From Russula earlei (Eukaryota; Basidiomycota; Agaricomycetes; Russulales; Russulaceae): a DNA stretch of 64,000 bases. Both the position numbers and the translations under genes were made by a program. Of this stretch, positions 1-10,210 are shown piece by piece; the stretch's first letter is position 1, and each line of letters begins with the position of its first letter. The notes beneath the pieces are model-generated. The model did no database searches and had not been told where the DNA came from. It worked only from the letters and a program-made list of their open reading frames with translations. Location of the stretch: positions 1 through 64,000 of the forward strand of contig JAGFNK010000131.1 of the NCBI GenBank assembly GCA_025769875.1, read 5' to 3'.

Positions 1-7
1 ACGACAG

Positions 8-458
8 ATGGCAAACTCCCTCGTCACCGCTCGAGAGAGATATCATGACATGATGTGGGAAGTGAGAGATTCGGAGGTCAAGCTGGCCAAAGCTAACGCC
101 AAAGCTCGCCTCGAACTGCGAGTCTTGTTCGGGACCATGCCCCAACTTACCGAACAAGAACATCAGGACTGCCAAACAAGCTCTCTTGGATCCATGGTAT
201 CAGTTTTCCCCCCGACTCTCTGACAAATGTGCTTGGTGCCAAGACTGGAGGACACTGATACCTTTGAATGCTCCAAGATCGCCATCTGCACCCTCTGCAA
301 CCACCGAGGACATACTGCTGACTATTGCAGAAGCCCTCACCGACGATGCAGACCTGAGAGAATATGTCGAGTCCCTCGCGACCAGATCCACTTCCATACC
401 CACCACTGTCAGTTCTACTATCCTCCCCTATGTCGCTTAGACGTTAACAAGGGGGTGA
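8..458 (+). pseudogene. Gypsy-like retroelement coding remnant
   Basis: Seen: one frame stays open from 8 to about 458 except for a stop at 221-223. It encodes a charged helical stretch and then a CX2CX4HX4C zinc knuckle (CTLCNHRGHTADYC) at about 296-337. Such knuckles bind nucleic acid and are typical of retroelement Gag proteins. The frame runs straight into a purine tract (aacaagggggtga) and an LTR at 459, so this is the 3' end of an element whose body lies left of the window. A gag-type knuckle beside the 3' LTR is unusual, because pol normally ends there. It may reflect an internal deletion or an extra 3' ORF. The in-frame stop marks it as non-functional. Confidence 0.5.
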
Positions 459-932
459 TGTCACAAGTACCGGTCCTTCGGACCAAACCGGCAACCGGAC
501 AAGCCTACCCGGACAGCCTCACGATTCCCGCGCGTTCATATGACTCACTTAGCCTCGCATGTACCACCACCTTCCAGCGTGTTCCAGCCTCGATTGTCTC
601 ATTGCTACCTCATGTCTACTATTTGATATAGGACATAGTCGTCTATATAAACCCTGTCAGTAACAGAGAACAAGCCCTAAGCTTGTTCTCTTGTGAATAT
701 CACTGGATTCTAGCTTCGGGACTGTAGGCTTGCAGGGAATCAAGCAAACGACTCAGAAACTTCTTCCAATCTCTAAGTCTTCTAATGCGAAGACTTATCT
801 GTTATCTCTCCACTCCGCGGTACACACTAGCCTTCGCTGTGTTGTCACCAAGATCCCCAATCTTCACGAGAACTTGTCGTCTCGTTCAACTCAGTGCGCA
901 CGTCTCACGCGTGAACCGATTTGTCAGTGACA
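459..932 (+). mobile_element. LTR of a Gypsy-type element
   Basis: The 474-bp segment starts TGTCAC and ends GTGACA, a 6-bp inverted terminal repeat. It is preceded by a polypurine tract at 446-458 and contains a TATA-like box (tatataaa) near 642-649. Plus-strand orientation fits the coding remnant to its left, making it the 3' LTR. No second copy lies in the window, so its exact ends are inferred only from the termini. Confidence 0.65.
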
Positions 933-945
933 CCGCCCCCAGTCG

Positions 946-1446
946 GTGACATGCCCACCCGCCACATACTGCTCCCTCGCACCTCCGCCATCCTGCCAGC
1001 AACAGACATCGCGTCCTTGCGATCGCGACAGGGATGCCCTCCCGACAAATCGGCACTACACGAAGGCTGAACGGCCCCGCCAATGCCACTCCCTCGTCGC
1101 CTCCATCATCCTGCCAACACACACCGCGCGACTGCGATCACCTTCGCGCGTGCGTTTTCCTGACAAACCGACACACACGAGGGCTGAACGGTCCCACCCA
1201 ACGCCACTCCCCCACCTTCATCATTTCGCCTTCAACACGTGCCGTGCCATCGCGTGCACGCCCTCCCCACAAATTCGATACACCACACGAAGGCCGAATG
1301 GCCCCGCCCAACGCCACTCCCTCGCCGCCTCTATCACGCCAGCACACTGCTGCGCTGATTGCGATCACCTTTGCGAGCGTGTTCTCCCGACAAACCGGTG
1401 AACCCCAAAATGAAGGCCGAACGGTCCCGCCTAACGCCACCCTCGA
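946..1446. repeat. Degenerate minisatellite, ~115-bp unit
   Basis: About four diverged copies of one unit follow each other. Each holds a 'cccgacaaa-cg' block, then 'acacgaaggctgaacggccccgcc', then 'aacgccactccctcgccgcctc' and 'tcctgccaacacac', with variations. Recurrences are visible near 1040, 1160, 1275 and 1390. Related wording reappears near 1670-1755 (cgcccacaatacacgtcgc). Long ORFs here on both strands are by-products of the repeated GC-rich unit and are not annotated. Confidence 0.55.
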
Positions 1447-2713
1447 TGTCACCGAGCGGCGTTCTGGCTTTCAGGTGCTTTCTTTCATTTCCCTTTCATT
1501 TCTTCATTTTCTTTCTTTTTCTTTTCTTCATGTTCTCGCCTCTGGTCTAGGGTATGCAGGAGGGCCTGGTGGACCTCCGGAATCGGAACCATCGCAGCGC
1601 AGCACGATGGAGACGACGCTCCGCATGCCGCAGCTGCTCCCCCAGCACCTGCACGCTCACCACACGCTCAACCCCGCCGCCATCATCCCGCCCACAATAC
1701 ACGTCGCACGATTGCGATTCGCCTTCGCTGCATGCTCACCCAGCCTCTGACTCGATTTGTCGTGCTTCTAGGCTTTTCTTTTCTTTCTTTTCTCTTTCTT
1801 TTTTTCTTTCCTTTTCTATTAGCTACTCAACTTTGGTCTATAAACATGTACCTTTGAGTAGGCTAGTCTACAATAATAGAGCCTGAGTTTATCATTCTGA
1901 GTCCTGCACGTGGTCCCTTGAACACCAGCCTTCTCGGCATCAAGTCGAGCCGTTAGATTAAGTTTAAATATTATTTATTTTGTTGTACTTAACTCTTGAA
2001 TACACCATTATGAAACTTAAGAATTGTGTGTAATTATCATCTGCGTTTGAAAACAATTGCGGAGTTGATGGGAATTGCCTTGAGGAGCCAAGTTGGTGGG
2101 GCACCTGCCTTTTCTGGAGCGTGACACTTTTTGCGTCACACACAGTCTACATGTCACATGACCTTGATTTATAATGATTCAGATGTCGACCAGCCAGTCC
2201 CCGCTGGCCTCGGAGTCACGTGAGCACAAGGGAGTAGAGTATTGGCTGGTTGTTCTTTGATCTCAGGTTTTCGGGCCAGATGGGCCTTAGGATGAGGTGT
2301 AGATAGTGTAAACAATATTTTGTACACTATTGATCTCTACCAAGCTACTTCAACTACAAGTGATCTAATTTACATTGCTGAATATTGGAACGTCGTAAAT
2401 ATTACAAAAGTAAACCACTCTAGGTTGTCATTGGACAGGATTTGTTCGGTCATTGTTCGGTCATTTTGTTGCGCTTGCCGTCTCATGTGATTCACCTTCA
2501 TATTGTCCTGTCTGTTCGTGAGAAGAATAACCCTGCAACTCACCGCGCGCGAGGGACAACCAACTACCTCCTCTTGTGCCATCCAGTGCGATTGCAATGA
2601 ACTGTTGTACTTGGGCCGCTGCGCTCGTGGAGTCGGCAGCAGTTCACAGCTGCTCCTCAAATTGCCATTCCCAATGCTCGTCAAGCGAGTCCCATGCCTG
2701 CGGTCGCGACCTT
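1447..2713. other. No gene seen; pyrimidine tracts and AT-rich spacer
   Basis: Two pyrimidine-rich tracts (about 1480-1535 and 1770-1820) flank a GC-rich stretch. From 1850 the sequence becomes AT-rich. Near 2148-2178 a 'ctacatgtcacatgacctt..tttataatgat' block recurs at about 5149-5180. I see no coding signal. Confidence 0.5.
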
Positions 2714-4247
2714 GGTTCCGAGGCCAGCGATATGGCTCACCTTAAACCTCCCGGGGGGTTGAAATTTTGACCATCCCCGGTCAAACTTTCTCTTGAATAA
2801 AGTTGTCGTCCGCGTCTGCAGTGAGTGGTCTCCGGCTCCAAAATTTGCGTGACTGGGATGTGTCGGCGAACGGCCTGATGGCGGCGCTTCTGCTTCTCCG
2901 AGGCGGCGGCGTCCTCTTCGTTTTCCGGTTATCTGTGCGCTCTTTCTCGTCGGTGCGAGGCGCGTAACGACTGAAGGCGGAAGTGAGAGGGCGGCGTGGT
3001 CAGGAAGTAGGGGCATAGGCGGCAAGCGCAATGTAGGCGGAGGCGGAGGTGGCTCAAGGCGGGCCGGAGGCGATATGACACTGGGAGACACAGAGGGCGT
3101 TGGGACGGCGGCTGAAGAGGCTAAGGCTAAGGTGGGTGACAGGGGATTGAAGGACTGGTACACGAGCTGAAGCGAGTCGGCGAGAGATGGGATGGAGCCG
3201 GCAGCGGGCGCGGCTGAGACGACGGTGGTGGAAACTAAGGAAATGGCGGCAGAACCGGCTGGCAATACGGATGTTGCGGTGGATGCGGCTGAGGCGGCGG
3301 CGGGCGGTGCTGAGACGGAGGCTGATGATACTGGTACTAAGGCTGAGGTGGCGGCGACGGATGCGGATGGGTCTGGGGCGGCAACGACTGGCGATACTGA
3401 GACCGAGACTAAAGCTGGTGAGACTGGTGAGGCTGGGGCGGCGGCGGTGGATGAGGACAGGAAGAGGGACAACATGAGCAAGTGGGCCTGCCACGTGCAA
3501 GGCATACGACACTAGGCGGCGAGACCGGAGCGACGACGACGGGCGATGCAGAGGCGATAAGCAAGGGTCCGAGGGAGGAGTTACGATAGCGATGGCGGCA
3601 GGGGAGATGATGGGCGACGGAGAGACGATGTCGGAGGGTAACGGTGAGGTCCACCTGCTGCTGTGAGGAAGGCGAGGGTGCGTTCGAGGGCTGATTGGGT
3701 GGCGGTAGACGAGAATGGGATGGCGAACCATGCGGGCAAGATTGCGAGGGCGCAGCAGGTTGGCGTGCGCGTGCGTGTGGATGCGGTGCCGGCTGGTACG
3801 GACAGGGAGCGAGGCGAAGGGCAAAAGGGCGAGGTAGATGGAGTAGCTGCGATTGCGGTCGCGCTAGTCACGAGGGTGGAGGGGCATGCTCATAAGCCAG
3901 GTCGCCCGAGGCAACCTAAACGAGGGGCTACAGGGAAGATGGGGGTCTCAGGTCAGCTCAAATCCAGCCTCACCGGGGCAGCCAGATGAAGCGAGCCAGT
4001 CGGGGGCGGTTGAGGCCATGGTGAAAGGCCTAAGACGCGAACGCGTCGTGTGTGCCGGGGCGTGGCGTGCGCGCGTGGTCGGTGGCGAGGGCTGGGCGAT
4101 GCGATCGAACTCTTGATATCGGGCGCGAGGTCGCTTGTGGTGTGGCGAGGGCTGTGGATGAAAGGCGAGGAAGGAGGCGAGGTGTGGGAGGAGGCCGAGC
4201 GTCACGCGTCGCGCGTGGTTCCGAGGCCAGCGATATGGCTCACCTTA
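2714..4247. repeat. GC-rich segment flanked by 31-bp direct repeats
   Basis: The 31-bp string beginning ggttccgaggccagcgatat occurs identically at 2714-2744 and 4217-4247. The 1.5 kb between is very GC-rich, with runs of GGCGGN/GGNTGA-like codons giving long overlapping ORFs on both strands (for example a 274-aa Ala/Ser/Val/Pro-rich frame at 3505-2681, minus). None resembles a known family. The composition alone explains the ORFs, so I call no gene. Confidence 0.5.
4020..4165 (+). repeat. Dispersed repeat, CpG-rich copy (pairs with 22341-22490)
   Basis: This stretch aligns along its length with 22341-22490, both beginning gtgaaaggc. It differs mainly where this copy has CG and the other has TG or CA. 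At 4035-4050 acgcgaacgcgtcgtg corresponds to acacaaatgcatcatg at 22357-22372: all five CpGs are lost. No coding role is visible. Confidence 0.7.
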
Positions 4248-4439
4248 CACAACTGGTGCCAGGAGTGTTGTCACGTTTTGCAGGAAAGGGGCAGAAAATC
4301 AAAAACGCACCGGTGTCGCGCACATGTGCCCAGAGTTATTCTGGGTGCCGTTGCATATGGCCCTTAGGGTCTTGACTGTGGTGCCAGCAGTACTCCTGTC
4401 CCACATCCTGAGACATTCCGGGTGCTGTCGCGCTTTTCA

Positions 4440-5180
4440 AGGTCAAGGTTGGGAGACGAAAATAAAAAGGGAAAAAGAACGCACCGCCGCCATGCGGGAT
4501 GAGAGAACAGGCTGTTGACCACGTTTCACAACGACATCTCGCATGAAATGAATGAAAAAGAAGAAAAACGCACACACACAGCTTAATCGTGAAATTGCGC
4601 ATGCGGGAAAACATGCGTTTCTTGCCATTCAAGTATCGAGTATGGGGATTGCATCATTGCATGTGGAGGGAGCTTGGAGCACTTGAGGAAAGGGCAGAAA
4701 GTATGAGAGAGAGCTCACAAAAGCGAAAAGGACAAACGCACCTGGTCACTCCGACATGTGAATATCATCGCGCAAGCGGGAGAAAAAGCAACGAAAACGA
4801 TAAAAATAGAAAGAAAAAAAAAACGCAGAGCTGAACGCGTGAAAATTGTGCACGCAGGAAAAAAAATGTTGCATGTGATCAGGAATATGGAGTGGATTCT
4901 CTGCAGAGAAACCCTAAGAAAACAAAAGGGAAAATACGCATGCGTGCGCGGAGAAAAAAAGGCCAGTGACCTTTGAAGGAATTGGAAGCGGGGATAACGG
5001 CCCTTCGTGGGACTATGAATGTGCGCGCATTTTCTCCCTTTCGACGCGTGTAATGCGCTTTCTTGGTCTGCGGCCTTTTGTCGTTGTCGGCCCTGCCTGT
5101 TGACGGTTTCGAGATGGGATGGGTCACATCGTCTCAAAAACCTGGCTACATGTCACATGACCTTAGTTTATAATGATATT
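4440..5180. repeat. Irregular repeats with 'gcatgcgggaaaa' core (CpG-rich copy)
   Basis: A motif of A-rich spacer, 'cgcac..agctgaacgcgtgaaa', 'ttgcgcatgcgggaaaa' and 'atgcgttgc' recurs several times at loose spacing. A related, CpG-poorer series lies at 22620-23280. The end near 5149-5180 repeats the block seen at 2148-2178. No gene recognised. Confidence 0.45.
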
Positions 5181-5911
5181 TGGCTGATACTTGTTCTACT
5201 TTCTTTTTTCGGAAATGTCAGTGTGCGGGAGAGTTGGGTCAGCTGTGTTGCCACGGCCACCGCGCTCCAAGGGCGGGACGCGCGACCTTGGTCGGGCCCT
5301 CAGGCCTCAGGCCTCAGGCTCGGGCAAAAAAAGCGAAGAACCCTTCACGTTCCGCCCGCCGCTGCTGAACTGAAAGACGCCCGCGGGCACACGCTGACCG
5401 CGAACGAACACGCCTGAACCCTCGGATCGATTTTGCGATTTTGGGGGTGATGTCGCCCGACGTTCTGCTTGCCCTCGAGTTTTTGACTCTTCATCGGTCT
5501 TTTTTTTTTTCCCTCCTTTTCTTCGCCGCGCGCTGCGGACACCCACGCTATTCGTTACCTCCAAACGCCAGTCCTGGGGGCGTGGGCGTTCTGCCAGGCC
5601 AAACTAGCTCTTCGATGGGGATGCGGGGGGGGTTTTTTTTTTCACCAATGGGGGGGGGCACACGGCATGTTCGTATTGGGCACCGCTTGTGCATTACTGC
5701 GTTGGTGTGCATGGGTCTATCGCCTCTCGTTTCTCGTTTCTCGTTCCTGTTCTCTTATCTGCTACGTCAGATGGCCGAGTTTGTGGCAGTCATAACGTCG
5801 CCCCCCCCCCCCCATTAACGTCAACGTCAGGGGCAGTCTCCTCCCACGAAGTCTAGATGAGGAATGGACGACATTATGCAGCACTGTAGTAACTTTTAAC
5901 GGGGAAGGAAA
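5181..5911. other. Downstream spacer of the RRM gene, homopolymer-rich
   Basis: It contains G8-T10 (about 5625-5640), T10 near 5502, and a long C run near 5802-5813. No coding evidence. Homopolymers like these are error-prone in assemblies. Confidence 0.5.
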
Positions 5912-8431
5912 CTATGTGTGAGTTGAGGTGAGATGATATAGAATGCAAACAAAGGCGCAGTGGACACGATCATCGCCACCTGATAGCACCGGCGTCAGTC
6001 CAGCTCGCTGAGCGGTCGTCCCAAGAGTAGATGAAGACGGGGATGAAGAAACGGGCTCGGGGTCTTCGAGTTTTTCCTCCTTCCCTTCTTCGGCCCCTTC
6101 GTGTTCCCTCTCAGCAGGAATTGAGGGAGGGGTAGCATCGACTTGCTCGCCCTCGTTCATATGCATCCGCAGCAACGGGTGCGAGGAGGTATCATCATGC
6201 TCCCCGGTTGTCCCCGTCCCCGCCCGCGTCCTCAACCTCTCGTTCGCACGAGACCAGACCCAGTCCTTCCAGACGCCGCGCCCCCCACGCGTCCCGACTT
6301 GATTCACATGCGGCGGGGGCGGCTTGTGCGAGCAACCCAAGACGCCCACGCCCTGCTCCTCCTGCTCCTCCGTCCCGGTCCCAAACCCGAGCCCGTCCCA
6401 CTCCTTGACAAAGTACGCTTCCTCGTCCTTCAGCTCCGACCCTGGGCCCCCCATCTCCTCCGTCGCGTATGCCCACTGCCACAGCTGATCCGGGTGCACG
6501 GACGGCAGTCGCGACAGCGAGACGTGCAGCGTCTCGCCGCGCGGTCCCGCGCGTCTATCCAGCTTGCGGAGACCCGCACGCGCGTCGTCTATGCTTTGGA
6601 AATGCAGGTACGCGCCACGAGGATCTGAGCGTTGTTCGCCACGGAATGGCGGCACTGTTGATGTGTGTAGCGTTGAAGTAAGTGAGGTGTCGAGAAGTAG
6701 GTTAGAGCTGCGCGTGAGGCGGAGAACAGAGAAAGATGACGTACAAACGGTCGCCCCAAGGACGTTGGGGATGTCGTATGCCCATTGCAACAGCGCTGAT
6801 CGGTTATGGGATGCGGGCCAGCCGGAGATGTACACGACGCGGTATTCGGGGCCAATGTAGAGTTTCCAAACGGCAAAGTCGACGTGGAGCAGACGGTTCT
6901 CGTAGCGAAAACCGTGCGGCGTACCCTGACGCGCAGCACGCAGCGCCTCTTCCGTACTTGCAAACTCGACGTGTGCAAACCCATTCAACGCTTGTGCACA
7001 CCCTCGTGAGCTGACAAATAAAGGAGAGAAAGACACGCCCCGGAGGGAACGTACACGTGCGGACTTCGACAACACAGCCGAGACGGCTCCAGAAGTTTGC
7101 AAGCGACTCACGAGAGACATCCATGGGCAGCCTGCCGATCCAGATCACACGCGACGGCTCGTTTGAGCCTCTCCATTTGGGCACGGTCCTCTTGAGCTCC
7201 TCGATGATAGCGCTAGACTTTGCGGGTTCGAGAGGTCTCCCAAGCTCCAGGTGGTAACCCGAGGCCCCAGGTGACCAGTAGGGGCGGCTCAAGGCGCGTT
7301 CGATGCGCAAGACGCATCCCCGGATGGTGATAGGGACGCGTTGGTGAACACGCAATACAAGTTTGACACGATCATCGCTTGAGTACACAAAGAACGCGTA
7401 TTTTGAACCGGGACCTGTCCATTTTTTCGGTCGGAGAGAAATGAAGGGCGGGATGGGGGGGGAAACCAAACGCACGCATGACGAGTTGCTCGTACTTTCC
7501 GAGCGGCGCCAACGCCTCCGCCAGCTCCAGCTGCGTCGTGTCGGGCGGGAAGGTCGACACAAAGATCACCGGATGACCGTCGCCTTCGCCTTCGCCTCGT
7601 TGATCTCCCAGGGCATAAGAACCACCGCTGGCCCGCCGCGCGCCGACCGCGACCCCGGCGCTGCGCGCGCCACGCGCGTGCTTCCGAAAGACGACGATGT
7701 CCCACCCGCGCACGCGGAGTGGCTGCTCCGCGTACGCAGTGCAAGGTGCGCCTGACGGCGTGCGCGTCCGCGAAGACGACGTCGGCGCGGGTGCCGCCGG
7801 CGTGCACGACGATGCGTCTGATCTCGCCGAAACGCCCGAAGACCGGGCGGAGGTCCGTCTTGAGGGTGTTCGGAGGCAGATCGGAAAGCGCGACGGTCGT
7901 CGTCGTCGAGGCGTGCGGCTCGTCGGGGGTGGCTCCTTCTTGTTCTTGCGCTCCTTCGTGTCGTTCTTGTGCGTGGGGGGAGGTCCAAGGGTCCGAGGTG
8001 GGCGTGATGGGGCGCAGCAGACTGGGTGGGATGAGGAGGGGACGCAATGCGTGGACGCGGGTGCGAGCGTGAAAGGGCGCGGCGAGGGGGGTGGGGGTGG
8101 GGGTGGCGTGGGCATGCGCGGGAACGGCTGGCCGGGCAGGGCTCGCGTTAGCGTTACCGTGCGCGGGGTCGGACGGCGTGCGGTTCGTCGAGACGTCCTC
8201 TCCCTCTCCTGCCGCCTTTGGGAGGGGAGGTTCGTCCGCTTCGGCGATAGAGGGCGGTGGGGACGGATGATGCTGGGGACGGTCATTGTACCCGACAAGG
8301 CCGGAGGGGGCGGGTTCCTCTCCGCGCAGAGGTACTGAGGCCGAGAGCGCGCGCCGTGCGGAAGGAGCTGGGAGCCATCGGGGGTTTGCGCTTGAGAGGG
8401 AGAGGAGTTTGGCAATCGCACGCTGTGGCAT
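5912..8431 (-). CDS. Multi-RRM RNA-binding protein, probably mitochondrial
   Basis: Proposed exons (minus): 8431-7476, 7414-7057, 7010-6745, 6654-5912; all introns GT-AG and 47-90 nt, total about 773 aa. The start at 8431 was chosen because it opens an Arg/Ser/Leu-rich, acid-free presequence (MPQRAIAKLLSLSSANPRW) typical of mitochondrial import. After a Pro-rich linker come four RRM-like folds with recognisable RNP2-like strands: VALSDLPPN (about residue 180), VIFVSTFPPD (about 284), VIWIGRLPMD (about 404) and VVYISGWPAS (about 492). The tail is acidic, Ser/Pro-rich. RRMs bind single-stranded RNA; the specific target is unknown. Oddity: exon 1 needs one base skipped at about 7738. Removing that base restores the end of RRM1 and makes every later splice phase fit, so it is a sequence error or a recent frameshift. 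Confidence 0.75.
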
Positions 8432-10210
8432 TGGCCCTGGCTGGCCGACATTGGTGGAAGTCGAATTGGGTGGACCCCGTACCGCGCGAGCACGTGATGT
8501 GATGGCTTGTATACCGTGCGCTGATGCCAATCTCACGCTTGGGTTCTTTGACTTTGATCACCACCGTTACGTCGGGAGGCCGATTCAATTGGAGCCAAGT
8601 TGAGGGGTACACCGCAGACCAAAGTAAACGCGCGTTTCGCGTCCACGCGCAAAAGAAAAGAACAAAAAAAAAAGAACAAAAAGGCTGGTCCATGCCGTAC
8701 ATGCATGCCACACCCAATCAAAAGTGTCGTGTCCCCCAAACTGGCTTGCTGAAGCACGTCGGACGCTCCACGACACGAAAAGGGGAATGTATCAAAGCAA
8801 AGGGGAGCGCGCGCGGCAGCGGCCGTGTTTTGGTCGCTCTACAACTCTGGTCATGTCATGTCATGTCATGTCATGGCTGTGCCAATAGTACCGTACGTTA
8901 TTGTAGCTCGTTTGAGGGAAATTTGAAATACATCAGAGGATGATGGATGGATGGCGAGTTTGGGACGTCACGACGCAACATGTGACGCACGACGGTTTTT
9001 CTGAGAGCAGATCAGATTGCGTCAAATGCAAACAGAAGATCCTCATGCCCCAACAGACCCCGGAAGTTCACTTGTGTGCAACACTGCACTGCTGTAAGGG
9101 GGAACGCTTAATCCTATGGCAGATGTGTCATGTGAGTGAACAGGCCAGGTCCGAGACCCAAATAATAATCTTCCATGATTATCGGGAGAGAGAGAGAGGG
9201 GAAAACGTAAAGTAAGGAACTTTTTTTTATTTTCTTGAGATCGACGAGATCGAGGACCGTACTATTCGAATCAACTAAACCTGTGTCGGCAGAGATCTCG
9301 CACCTACGTTTCGAGTTCAAATTCAATCCACATACTACTAATATTGCGATCAAAGTCGAGCCTGAGTGCTACGTATTGGGGGGAGCGGCGCTTCTTGCGC
9401 CAGAGGCGCAACGTTTGATGAAAGCTAAAAGAGGCAAGAAAGGGATGCTTGCTGTAAGGAGAGAACTCGCGGCAGGAAGAAGGTTTCCATGATCATGAAA
9501 ATCTCCTTTCAAAGCGATTCTGATGGGGCGAACGAACAATCCGGGCCAGAACGGTCCCTGGACCTCACGGTCGCCAGTGCGGTCACCGTGCCCTGGTGCG
9601 GTGCGGGGTGGGTCGGGTCGACATGACCTTTCCTAGCACTGGCGCTGTTATATTTTCTTCCAAAAGTCATGGGGTCTGCCTTTATGGCAGGATTGGGTCC
9701 CGGCGAACGTGCTATTCCCCAATCGATGTTTATTGCCCTGATCGTAACTGTCAAGCCCAAACCAAGGCGACGTTGCTTTAGAGCCACATTCGTTCGACAT
9801 CATTTTCTCCGTGTCGTGACGGTCGCCCGGCCCTCGCCAAACGTCGACCACGGCCGTGGGTCGCGTTGCGTTCGACGCCCGCCACGATCTGGTGCCGACG
9901 ATGTTATCCTGCCTGGCCACCTTTGTTACCTGGGTGATCGGGCTTTCAAGTTCAAGAGCTCACTCAAAAAGCCGCCCTCGCACGCACAGCTGTCGCATTG
10001 ATACAAGGACAACCCCATTATCGTCATTCATCCAGATGAATATCATAATCACTAAGCGGCGACTACAGCGTATACAAACAGGCGGGGTGCAGATGCGGAT
10101 GGGTGGGTACATACATGTGCCGCGACCAATACAAGCGGGGACGGTGAAATCTACTGTAACATGCAAGGGGATAAGTGCGCGACCGTGCCAGATGGGGAGA
10201 ACCCTTCTCT
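8432..10210. other. Intergenic, no gene seen
   Basis: It contains a short (tcatg)n run near 8853-8874, purine runs near 8654-8680 and 9188-9200, and T8 at 9221-9228. Both neighbouring genes are on the minus strand, so this should hold the promoter of the RRM gene and the terminator of IML2. No specific motif could be assigned. Confidence 0.5.

Noticed and set aside
2681..3505. 274-aa minus-strand ORF with a signal-peptide-like start and Ala/Ser/Pro-rich body
   Set aside because: It overlaps equally long ORFs in other frames on both strands. The GC-rich repeated composition explains all of them, and there is no domain or splice support.
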